64,000 nucleotides of DNA from Heterodera schachtii (lineage: Eukaryota > Nematoda > Chromadorea > Rhabditida > Heteroderidae): positions 563,011 through 627,010 of the forward strand of contig SIJG01000044.1 of assembly GCA_023374025.1 (NCBI GenBank), written 5' to 3'. Made by a program: the position numbers and the translations under genes. Below are positions 33,901-45,300 of this stretch, piece by piece; the first letter of the stretch is position 1, and every line of letters begins with the position of its first letter. The notes under the pieces are model-generated. The model was not told where the DNA came from, did not search any database, and worked only from the letters and a program-made list of their open reading frames with translations.

Positions 33901-36734
33901 GAACCAACAAGTCAAAGGCAATTTGCGCTTGTCCGATTCCCATCCAATTCAACGCTCATTAACCGAACTTGGGCTCATCACTTATGTGCTCGAATCTGTT
34001 GTTTATTACATCGGTAAAAGGCGCAACAAAACATTTTTTGACACATTTTTATGATAAAAAATGATTTTATTCACTCAATATTTTTATTTATTTAGCCGGT
34101 ATGATCGATGAAGAATTGTTTCTGATGCAGGACATTGAGAATGCAATTGTTCAAGTATTTTTGTTTTTTCCTATAAATTTTTTTAATTTTAATTAATTTC
34201 CACCCCATGGGCGACACTTTTTTTCACGCTACTTTTTTAAAACGTTTTTTTTTTAAATTTTTGGGTAACAGAAAGGGTCCGGCGATGCCTACCTGAATTT
34301 CACCATTTTTAACATATTTTCACACAAAAAATGCAAATTTTGTGGATTTGAAGAAAAAAAATCGAATTTTTTTACAAATTTTGGGTGAGCTCTAGGTCTT
34401 TGAGGGGGTACCAATAAGTAAAATCAAAAATTAACACTTTTTTTTTGCCAGAGGCTGTGCAACCGCGCACTCCGACAATCGATCACCACAATTGCTGAAG
34501 TGTGCGGCTTTGCGGCCACCAACACGGAGCTGTGCTTTGAGCAACCAATGCGTGATGCCGTTGCAATGTTGGCACAATCGGCAAGTTTATAATAAAAAAA
34601 TGAAAGTTTGGCAACAATTTTGAAAGGCTGCTCGCTACCCCCCAAAAATTTTTCTTGGATTAGCTAGAAAAATTACAGAAAACTATATAATTAAAAAATC
34701 TCGGCTTTTTTAAATTTTTCAGGAGAGGCGGGGCGGCGGTGTGCATTTGGTTTCCCCACCGCCGTCCCCCCCCCCCCCTCCAGTCCCATCCCCATGATAA
34801 AATTTTTTGGAAATAGGCTGACAATTAGGCCTATAAATTTTAAGAAAAATTTTTGTTTAATCATTCAAAAAAAAAATTCCGAAGGGGGGGGGGGAACTAG
34901 CTGGGAATTAGTGCACACCGATTGAACAACTTATCAATGGCAATCAAATAAGTTTTCAAACTCTACTTCCTTGTAGAATAATACCATGTGTTCCCATGTA
35001 ACCCAACTCATTCATTTTCATTTTTGCTAAATTTTTCTTTTTATTTATTTATTTTTACAGGAACCGGATTTGCACTTGATCCGGCGCATCTCCATCCCAA
35101 CCCTGGAGACTTATGTGAACAAATTTGGAGGCATGGCCCAATTTCGGAGTGCGTTTGCCACCCAAAAGATGTTCAAGCTGAGAATGACGGACACCCGGGA
35201 GCAGGACTTCTTGGAGCCGGCCATCATTCATTACATTGCGGAGCATGTCCATCCGAGTTTAGAAGTGAGTACAAGCACTGGCTGGCCTTATTGTTTCCAT
35301 TCACCCGAAATTTAAAAAAAAAAATTTTTTTAATAAATTACCATTGCACAAAAATGAATAAATTAATTTTAAAAAGAAATAATTGTAAATACTATATTTC
35401 TAATTCATCAAAAAGCACACCTCCTAATTATGCGATTTCTAAAAAACAAAAATACAACCCTCTAAAAACGAATTTATCTAAAAACGAATTTTTGAATTCA
35501 ACCCCCCCTCCTCCCTCCCGAAGCCAAAGGTCTGGGATAAATAAATAAATTTTTTGTTTATTTTCAGCCAGCCGCTACTGGTCTCGAGAATTCCATGTCA
35601 AGACTGGGTGGGTTTGGGCTTGGTTGATAGACAGATATGATAAATACCTCTATTTGTGCTTTTTTTCCTAAAGTAAATCGAAAATTTTCGAAACTGAAAA
35701 ATTCTTCGGATTCTTTTCGACAAAAACATCAAAGTTGAGTTTAATGTGTTTTTTTAAATTTCTCAATTTATTTTATTTTTTTAATAATGTTTTCGCCCCT
35801 GTGCAGGCCAACTGTTTGACAAAGTGTGCACTGAAAAGGGTGTGCATGTGAACACGGATTATATCATCTTGGGAAAGTAAATGATTGATTATAAATATTA
35901 ATTTTATATTTTTAATTATTTTTTTTTGTACTAATTACAATTACTAATACAATTAATTAATTGTTTTTTTAAACAATTTAGCGTTTGTGAAGTGATGGAA
36001 AATTTGTTGGCAATGACCGCCACCATTGCGCGTTCGAGTCGGTCCTATGCAATTGGACTTCGTGGTGCGGAAAATGAGGTTGAGTGAGCATCATATATAT
36101 GTTCTTTTTTTATATACATATTTTGATGGTTTTGAGAATTTATAGAATTTTTATGAAAAATACAAAAAAAAAAACTTTTGAAAACCTATTTTTTCAAAAA
36201 AAAAGAAAGAATCAAAAATTAATTTTAAAATTCCTCAAACCTTATTCTAATGTAAGTTTACTATTGCATTTTTTGGCATTTTGTTTTATTCACTTTTCTA
36301 AGAACTTTAAGATAATTAGGGATTTACGTACATTTTCTTAAATGTTTTGAATTTTTTTTTTTTTTTTACAATTTTTACACTTTTTCTTATATTTTAATAT
36401 TTTGCTGTGCCCAAAGATAAAATTAATATAATAATATTTATATTTTTTACAGATTGAATGGACCATCATGTTCTGTTTGAAGGCGTCGGAGGAAGCAAAA
36501 AACATTATTTCCGACACACTTAAAAGTAAACAAATAATTATTATTTTTTACAATTTTTCGAATAAATATTTGCTTTGCATTTTAATTTTTTGTTTTTTTT
36601 CATCTATTGATCCCCCATTTATCCCAACAGATGAGTCATTCCTTCGGATGAACCCGCGGCTCACCGACGTTGGTCAGGGCATGTTGCAGTGCAACGGCTA
36701 TTTCCCGGAAAGTCCGCTTGAGAAGAATTGGTAG
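30983..36734 (+). CDS. Divergent mitochondrial acyl-CoA dehydrogenase (VLCAD/ACAD9 type)
   Basis: Seventeen exons: 30983-31204, 31248-31341, 31403-31527, 32316-32512, 32850-32913, 32974-33048, 33260-33368, 33426-33575, 33882-34013, 34096-34154, 34452-34580, 35061-35264, 35568-35607, 35807-35876, 35982-36078, 36453-36525 and 36631-36734, in one frame (647 aa). The length matches VLCAD/ACAD9. The first 35 residues are basic and serine-rich, like a mitochondrial presequence. STYGAFSLATSLLIQYGTTE, KEHYLPGIASGQW, FENVPL and LITYVLESVVYYIAGMID follow the family, as does the VLCAD-type C-terminal extension (MTATIARSSRSYAIGLR). However, the FAD/substrate loop (family LTEPASGSD) reads IDDETTGPQSN. The catalytic-glutamate segment (family FEGTNEILR) reads SEPDLHLIR, keeping only the Glu. 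Two introns need GC donors (after 33575 and 34580). Either a changed substrate or an ACAD9-like structural role in complex I assembly is possible. Confidence 0.8.
31612..31932. repeat. Long hairpin (inverted repeat) in an acyl-CoA dehydrogenase intron
   Basis: The left arm runs from a C-run at about 31617 through TTTCATAAAACAATTCTTGG and CTTTCTTAGTACGAAG; the right arm (about 31790-31926) repeats it in reverse complement (GTACTAAGAAAGTTC...), ending in a G-run. Arms are about 130 bp with a short loop. Non-coding, MITE-like; no target duplication recognised. Confidence 0.65.
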
Positions 36735-36991
36735 CGGGACAATTCAGTACGGCTGAATGGATGAATTTTCGATCAAACATTCATCATTTTAGAGTTGCCT
36801 ATTATTTGCTTTTTTGTTTTTTTTTTTGTATTTTTAATAACATTTTTACCAAATGTTTGTTTAGTGCATGGGAAAATGTTTTTGTTTTGTTTAGAATCAA
36901 TACGTAAAAATTTAAATAAGAAAATTTTTTTGACTTCTTTCTTAAGAATCTCAGTGCATGATGTAAAAAATGGGTACTTTTCTTGGCTACC

Positions 36992-38214
36992 CGACATTTG
37001 AGGACTTGACATTTGAGGACCCGACATTTGAGGATCCCGACATTTGAGGACCCGACATTTGAGGATCCCGACATTTGAGGACACGACTTTTGAGGACCTG
37101 ACATTTGAGGATATCCCCGACATTTGAGGACCCGACTTTTGAGGACCCGACATTTGAGGACATAGACATTTTCAAAAAAATAAATGGAAATTTTATTTTA
37201 TATCATTATAAATGAAGAAAATGCATTTTCCAAAGGCAAATGGGAGCAAATTTGGCAAAAAGTCAAGGACAGCCGAATAATTCCAATCTTTCTTCTCCAC
37301 GTACAGCATGTAGTATCAGGATGCTAAGATTTGAGTTTGAGTTTTTGTAATTATAACGCGTTGTATAACACGAAGTTCAAAGGGAAAAATCTTCTCATAA
37401 ATGCTCGAAGACCCCCCTTATTTCCGATTAATACCTGTAATCATCAAGAAAGCGTTCTTCATGATTTGGGTCGCACAAAAAACGCCGAAGAAAGGTTCAT
37501 TTAGCTTTAAGAATGCAATTCTCCAGTGTACACTCCCTTGTATCGAATGAAAATGAATTAATCAAGCTATACTTTTCAATTATTGGACTCATCATTGTTC
37601 TAAAGAGACAAGAGTGAATTGCAGCTGATAAGCTTCTAAATAGTAAGAAAAACATTTTCTTTTTTGTGTTTGCGAATAAAAATCGGGAATTATATTTACG
37701 TATTTTTACATATTCGGAGTTTTTATACATATTTACATATTTAGGGATTTTCTTACATATTTGTACATATTTTGGATTTTTCATATATATTTTCATTTTT
37801 TACATATTTTGAAAATGTACACCTGAAAAATACCAAAAAGTAATTTTTAAAATACTAAAAGGTGATTATAAGCCTATTTAAGTCATTTTTATGGCATTTT
37901 GTCCTTATTTCATCCTTATACGGGATTTTTTCCATAAAATAACCATTTGAAAAATTTTATTTACGTATTTGGGGTTTTTTGTACATATTTCGGGATTTTT
38001 CTTACATTTTTTTTTGAAAATGTCTATGTCCTCAAATGTCGGGTCCTCAAAAGTCGGGTCCTCAAATGTCGGGGATATCCTCAAATGTCGGATCCTCAAA
38101 AGTCGTGTCCTCAAATGTCGGGATCCTCAAATGTCGGGTCCTCAAATGTCGGGATCCTCAAATGTCGGGTCCTCAAATGTCGGGTCCTCAAATGTCAAAT
38201 CCTCAAATGTCGCA
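36992..38214. mobile_element. Foldback-like element with arms of tandem 15-16-bp repeats
   Basis: The left arm (36992-37180) is a tandem array of CCGACATTTGAGGAC; the right arm (38008-38214) is the same array in reverse complement (GTCCTCAAATGTCGG). Both arms have the same inner boundary, GGACATAGACATTTTC. The 830-bp interior includes the AT-rich repeat also found at 8220-8445. Arms built of short tandem repeats resemble Drosophila foldback (FB) elements. No transposase seen. Confidence 0.7.
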
Positions 38215-39326
38215 CCACGCTTTTCTTTAATTATTAACCAAAATTTCCTCAACCATTTCATTTATACCCATTTATATCATCGGTTAGCTTGCGTTTTTTT
38301 TTTTGTTGAAAAAGTGCGACATTTTTTTGAAAATTTGGACCATCAAAAACAGAATAGAGTTAATTATCATTTCTGCTGCTGCTGCTGCTGATGGCATTCC
38401 CCCGCGAGGCAGAAGAGAAGCGGTGGCATTTTATCAATAAAAACTGAGCTTTTTGGGCCAAACTCGGGGGAGGGCACCAACTGTCTGTCCCCTGTGCCCT
38501 CCCTCCTTTTGCCCACCTTTCCCTTCCGTTCTCCCACTTTTGCCCATCATAATAAAATTGTCTTAGCTCAATGAAAAAAAGAAAAATTCTTTAACTGAAC
38601 ACTCGTCAGCAGAAGAGTCTCGACGTGTGTCAGCTGCTCCCGCCTTTAGTTTCATGGCCACAGATTTTCTTGGGATTAACAACACTTTTTTTTTTGCTTG
38701 GTTTGGTGGCACAGGCGGCGCCAAACCTAATTAGCAACAAAATGAGAAGCATTCAACCTGGCCCAGATGAGACAGAATAATCACTCACTCATCATTCATT
38801 GGTCATCAAATAATTGTGCCTGAGGCAAATTTCAAAACTAAAATCAATAATTATTTGGCCTGATCACCGATTATGATTCATTCCAATTTGTTCCACTTTT
38901 TTTTATCGTCAAATTTTCGGTATTTATGCATGGAATTACGGCTCCAAAAATGAATTTAAAATTGCAATATTTATAATAAACTAAAAATAAGACATAAATC
39001 TCTCGTTCCCCCCCCACGCCTAAGAATTTTATTTTTGCGGCGCCATGAAAATGTTATCCAACACTAAAACCTGCGAAATGAAATTTGAGCAACTGCCAAA
39101 ACATGGGGTTGTTGTCGAATATGTTGCATGAAAACGAATGTTCGACGAGAATAGGTTTCTATTTCATCAAAGAAGAAGAAACTATTTCAGGATGATCAAT
39201 TCTATTTAAGCCGTTCAAAGGAAAACTGACTCATTTTTTACTAAATTTACATTTAAAAATCTAAAAAATTCGTTAGCTAATTGGATTTAAAAAATAGATT
39301 GTCAAAAAAAAATTGTGGCAAATTGA
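38215..39326. other. Spacer upstream of the degenerin gene
   Basis: AT-rich DNA with a (CTG)n run at 38372-38391 and a pyrimidine-rich stretch at 38460-38545. No gene or element with clear ends. Confidence 0.5.
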
Positions 39327-42300
39327 ATGCCGGAAGTTACGCTAACGGGCCAAGTTCGAAGTCGAAGCAGCAGCCAAGGCAGTGACGCGCAACGGAATGC
39401 CGTAAAAATGCCGGTGCCGCCGCCCGACTCGGCGGCAGTGGGCGAGCCGGACCGGGTGACCATCAGCAGTGAAGAGCAAAATGTAAAAATGAATAAAAAA
39501 ATAAAAAATAATACGAAATTCATTTCCAAACAAAATTAATTAAATATTTATTATTTATTTTTAATAAGGGATTCGTTTTTTTTTTTTTCGTTTCTTGAAA
39601 GAAACCATTTATAATGAAATAGTATATTTTTTAGTATTTAAATTTGTCATTTTTATGTTTAAATAATTTGAAAAAAAGTTCGACGCAGAAAAATTAGAAA
39701 AAAAACTAATCTAAAAAAACCAAAAAAAAAAAAAAAGAGCTTCCAGAAACTCTATTCTATAAATTAATTATAAAATATATTCCAAATTTAAATTTTTAAA
39801 CTAAAAAATTAATGAAAAAATAAAATAAATATTTCTAAAAAAAAAAAAAAATAATTTTGATTTTGTTTTATTTGTAATGGGAAAATTAACGGTGTTTTTT
39901 AAGGGTGTGAAAAATATGTCAAAAAAGAGGCGACCACATCCGGCACAGCTTAAAAAGTCGGTGCTCCTCTCACTCGCCAATGGCACAGAAAATGACGGCG
40001 GCAGAAAGTCGCCCCGGCATGGCTCAATGCTTCGCCGTTTCTCCCGCGCAGCTTCATTCAAAAAAGCTCGTGCGTTCATATAATGAAGATAAAATGGATT
40101 GGTGGAAAATCGGTAGAGAGATCGCCAAAATCCAAAACCCGAAAATCTGGCACAAATCCCCCAAAATTTTCGGCACACAAGCCCTGGCAAATGCCAATTT
40201 AAATAAATTATATTTTGTCCTTGCATCCTTCCCTCAGGGGAACATCTGCCGGTTAACATCGACCTGAAGGGCATTTTGCACCGGTTTGAACGCCATTCCA
40301 CCATCCACGGCATTTGCCATGCATCGTTGGCACCCAACAAACGATGGCGCCGATTTTGGCTCAGTGTGTTCGCACTATGCCTGATCATTTTGATCATTCA
40401 GGTGATCGGCGAAATGGGATGTAGTAAAAAAAACTACTAAAAAAATTTAATTTATTTTTAATTCTCTTTCAAGGTGATCTACACGGCGATCAAATTTCTG
40501 AAATACCCAAAAACGGTGGACTTGGATGTAAGCATTGACCAGTGATTGCAAAATGTTTAAATGCTAAATCGGAAATTTTATATCTCCATGCTTTTTTTGA
40601 ACCCACTCTAATTTTAGCTCAAATTTGAAAATGCCCCCTTCCCATCGGTGACCATCTGCAATCTGAACCCATACAAAGCATCGGCCATTCGAAATGACAT
40701 TGCAGCAAGAGCTACCGTATGCCTCATTCTATCATATACAAATATTTTGTCATTTTTCTTGGAAAGTAAATTTGCGAATTGACAAATTTCATAAAATTTC
40801 TAAAATTTTCTTATTGCCTGACATGGATATATGTCTTGCTTGCTTTTTACAGATGGATGCATTGGAAAATGTGCTGCAGGAGACCGGGCGAAGTGAGGGC
40901 GTTGCGGCAGCGATTAGCACCGATAATGGTCCGACCGTTAGCCATTTTATTGGGATAAAATTTGCAATTTTAAAATAAAATTTGGCAAAATATCTTTTTT
41001 CTTTAATTGTTATTTTATAGTGAAGAAGGCACGCCGAGAATTGAAAAGGCATCAGCTGAACAGACCAGAAAATGATGATGAAAATAAGGAGGAGGAGAAG
41101 CAGCAACAGAAACCGAGCAGCAGTTCACCAACAGCGGGCACAGATTGGCGTGAAATGGCATTGGCCATTCACCGGCGATATTTGCAGGTGTTTTTAGGCT
41201 GATTGTTTTTGGAGCAAATTGTCCAAAATTTCAAAAAATTTTGACATAATTAGAAAAATATTTTTGAATGTTATGAGATTAATCCCAAAATTGTGCTCAA
41301 TTATTCTATAATGACGGTAGAAAATTGCATCATGAATTTACCGTATACTGTGCTTTTGAAAAGGTGTACGCCACGTGCTACTGTGAGGTCAGCCGACTGT
41401 CATCGGTGCGCAAACAGGGCAGTTGCTACGCCGCTTACAAAGTGTGTGCCGAAGTTTTGTCGATAATTTAAATTATTATTTATTTTGACATTTTGAGGAA
41501 ATTTCGAAAAAAAATATTAAATTTTTTTTTTCCACAATTTGATAATTACTGTGCTAAATTCAGAACCGTGTCACTGTGCGCTTTCTGGACAAAACCAACA
41601 GCAACAATGGCACGGATGAGCAGCAACAACAGCAGCAGCACCATATGCACTATTTTTATCCTACCAAATGCTTGTGCCAATTGGACTGGATGGCCAAAGC
41701 GATTTGGCCATGTTTTCCATGTAAAAAAAATTATTCAAAATTATGATTGGGGTTGTTTTTTTCGGTTTATTACACGAATTTATGCAAGTTAATTTATGTA
41801 ATCCAGTCTAAACTCATTAGAATGAAATGAATTTTTACAATAAAACATTTTTATATGGGAGCTATCTTCATGCAATTTTCCAATTTCAAGAATATATTAA
41901 TTTATATATTTTTTTTTTGCAAATTCGCTTTTTTATAAAATTTGAACGTAAAATTTTTAATTTATTGCAAAATTTTAACGTCATTCAAAAACAAGATGAC
42001 CGGAGTTAAAAAATCCATCATTCTCAGTGACAGTGATTCTTTTATTTTCCTAAAAATTCACAGCCCTAATTATAAGCATAAATTTTTTTTTTTGCAAAGC
42101 GCAGACAACACGTGGAAGGAGCACATTTGTGTGGAGTGTGTTGATGACCATGGGTCTGTTTGCACACTTTTCCCTAATTAAAACAGATAATAATTATATT
42201 TTTAATGATTCAAGGCATTGTCCAATGCGTTTCCTCGACTACCGTACCGCAAATGGCGAGGGCAACAACGGTGGTGGAAAGTACCGTAAATCTCGACAAT

Positions 42301-45300
42301 CGGCCTCCTCTTCACATCGAATGTACGCCATTGAAATGCTGGACGAAAACATGGACATTTGTGTGTGCCATCGGGAGTACAATCATTGTGTGGCCAACAA
42401 TTTGGACGGCGAAATTCCCGAGATTATGCCCGGCGATGACCTTAACCTGTTGAACATCAGCCATCTTACTGAAGTCGTTTGGCACATTCCATTGTTGGCG
42501 TAGTTTCAGTTGCCCCATATCATTTTCCCGGAAAATTTAAAAAAATTTTTCTCTAACATAGGAAGTTTTAAAAATAATCTTAGAAAATTTTTTTTATAAA
42601 GAAACTTAATGGAAAATTTTTTTTGAAAAACTTCAGATTTTTGAAAAAAATTTATATTGCTTTTCTATTTTTGAAAAGTTTTCAGCGATTTTTGGAAAAA
42701 TTGATGATTTTCGAAGTTTTCAAAAATTTTCAAATCGCTAGAAATTTTTATTTTTTTTTTAAAAACTTTACCTGACACGACTCGAATTTGCTCACGAATT
42801 TTCATTGGGTTTCGTTTTATTTTCTTTTAGGGGGTTCGACGCCGTGGCGAAGTGTCCCAAGCTGTGGTGTTGGTACTGAAAACATATGAAACCAGCAACA
42901 GCAGCACAAATGACACGGAAGAACAGCAGATCATTGAGCAGGCCATGGGCTTTGAGGTGCAAATATTAAAAAAAAGTATTTATTTAAAATTAAAAATTTT
43001 TTTGGGAATTGCACGACGAAATTGCGATCAAAGGCCAAGCGCGCGAAAATCTGATTTTTGCAGTGGAGGAAAAGCCGTTGGATGAACGGGTTCGCCTCTC
43101 GCAAGCCAAGGACGAGTTGATCCTCAAATGCTCATTCAACCAACACGACTGTGACATTGAAAAGTGTGAATTTTCCTTAAAATTTACTGTAACACCTAAA
43201 AAAAATTTCGATTTTTAAGCTTAAATTAATGAAATTTTAAACCTCCCTCATCAGGGACTTCAAGTTGTTCCACGATCCCACCTATGGCAATTGTTACACC
43301 TTCAATTGGGACCGTAATGCTCAAGTGACGGCCCACAGGGCAGGCGCCAATTACGGTAAATACAGTACATGCACCCTATGAGATTCTTACAGGAATAACA
43401 AATTAAAAAATAAATTAAACAATGCATTAGGCCTTCGTGTGCTGGTTTATGCCAATGTGTCCGAGTATTTGCCCATCACAGAAGCTGTCGGCTTTCGTAT
43501 CACTGTGCATGACAAGTGGGAAAGATTAGGCAGGGGTGGGGAAATCGGAAAATAAAGGCCCATTAACTGACTAATTCATGAACAATTTTGGCATTGAGAA
43601 ATTAACCCAATTATTTTGGCACTTTTTAATTTTGGTAATTGATCTTCTGATCACTGAACTGGCCACTTTTAATGAGCATCTAATTAACTTTTACCCTAAT
43701 AATACTTGCTGATCGGTGAACACTTTATTTCCCAGATGGACTGTGCCGTTTGTGGACGCGTTTGGTTACAACGCACCCACCGGCACTTTATCAGCATTTG
43801 GCGTGCGTATGGTATGCCAAAAAATTGCTTAAAAATTAAAAAATAAACAAATTAATTAAGAAAAAATTTTTCCGTCTCGAGCACCCATACGGACATTGCC
43901 GTGAAGGCGGAGAACGTGCCGAATGGTACATCTACAACAAAAAAGAAGTGGGCAACAGAATTTAATTAAAAATAAAAGATTTTAATTAAAAATAATTTGA
44001 TGCCAAATTATTAAACTCATAATTTTAGAATTACAATTATTCCATCGAAGGTTGCCATCGAAGTTGCACACAACGTGAGGTGCAAAATTAATTGAAATTA
44101 GCCATTGATTAATAATTAATTAATTAATGATTATGTGTATTTGTAGGTTGTGCACGTTTGTGGTTGCGCAGATCCAATGTTCCCCGTCAGTTGAAAAAAT
44201 TAATTAAAATTTTTAAATTTCTTTGGTCATAGACAAAGCAAGGTGTTGGCAAGAAAACAATGCAAAAGCCTAAAAAGTTTTATTAAATAAACGAATATTT
44301 GTACAAATTTTTGAGTTCACCAAGTTTTACAAATCGGCGAATTCTTGTATTCATTTTAAGAGCATCATGTTTTACAAACAAGCGGATTTTTTTAAATTAA
44401 TTTTTTAGCGTCGTCGAGTTTTACAAATAGGCTGATTTTTGTATGGTCTTTTTTAATACGTGCGTCATGTTTTACAAATAGGCGGATTTTTATATTATTT
44501 TTTAGTGCTACAAATAGGCGGAATTTGTACTAATTTTTTAATGCGTAAATTTTTATAAATAGGCGGAATTTGTATTAATTTTTAAGTGCGTAAAGTTTTA
44601 CAAATAAGCGGATTTTTGTATGGTCTTTTTTAATACGTGCGTCAAGTTTTACAATAGAGGATTTTTGTATGGTCCTTTTTAATACGTGCATCAAGTTTTA
44701 CAAATAGGCGGAATTTGTATTAATTTTTAAGTGCGTAAAGTTTTACAAATAAGCGGATTTTTGTATGGTCTTTTTTAATACGTGCGTTATGTTTTACATA
44801 GGCGGATTTTTGTATTAATTTTTAAGTGCGTAAAGTTTTACAATAGCGGATTTTTGTATGGTCCTTTTTAATACGTGCGTCCAGTTTTACAAATAAGCGG
44901 ATTTTTGTATGGTCTTTTTTAATATGTGCGTCAAGTTTTACAAATAGGCGGATTTTTATATTATTTTTTAGTGCTACAAATAGGCGGAATTTGTACTAAT
45001 TTTTTAATGCGTAAATTTTTATAAATAGGCGGAATTTGTATTAATTTTTAAGTGCGTAAAGTTTTACAAATAAGCGGATTTTTGTATGGTCTTTTTTAAT
45101 ACGTGCGTCAAGTTTTACAATAGAGGATTTTTGTATGGTCCTTTTTAATACGTGCGTCAAGTTTTACAAATAGGCGGATTTTTATATTATTTTTTAGTGC
45201 TACAAATAGGCGGAATTTGTACTAATTTTTTAATGCGTAAATTTTTATAAATAGGCGGAATTTGTATTAATTTTTAAGTGCGTAAAGTTTTACAAATAAG

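Noticed and set aside
36992..38214. Regular short repeats resembling a CRISPR array
   Set aside because: The units are directly adjacent without unique spacers, occur in inverted pairs, and the genome is eukaryotic.
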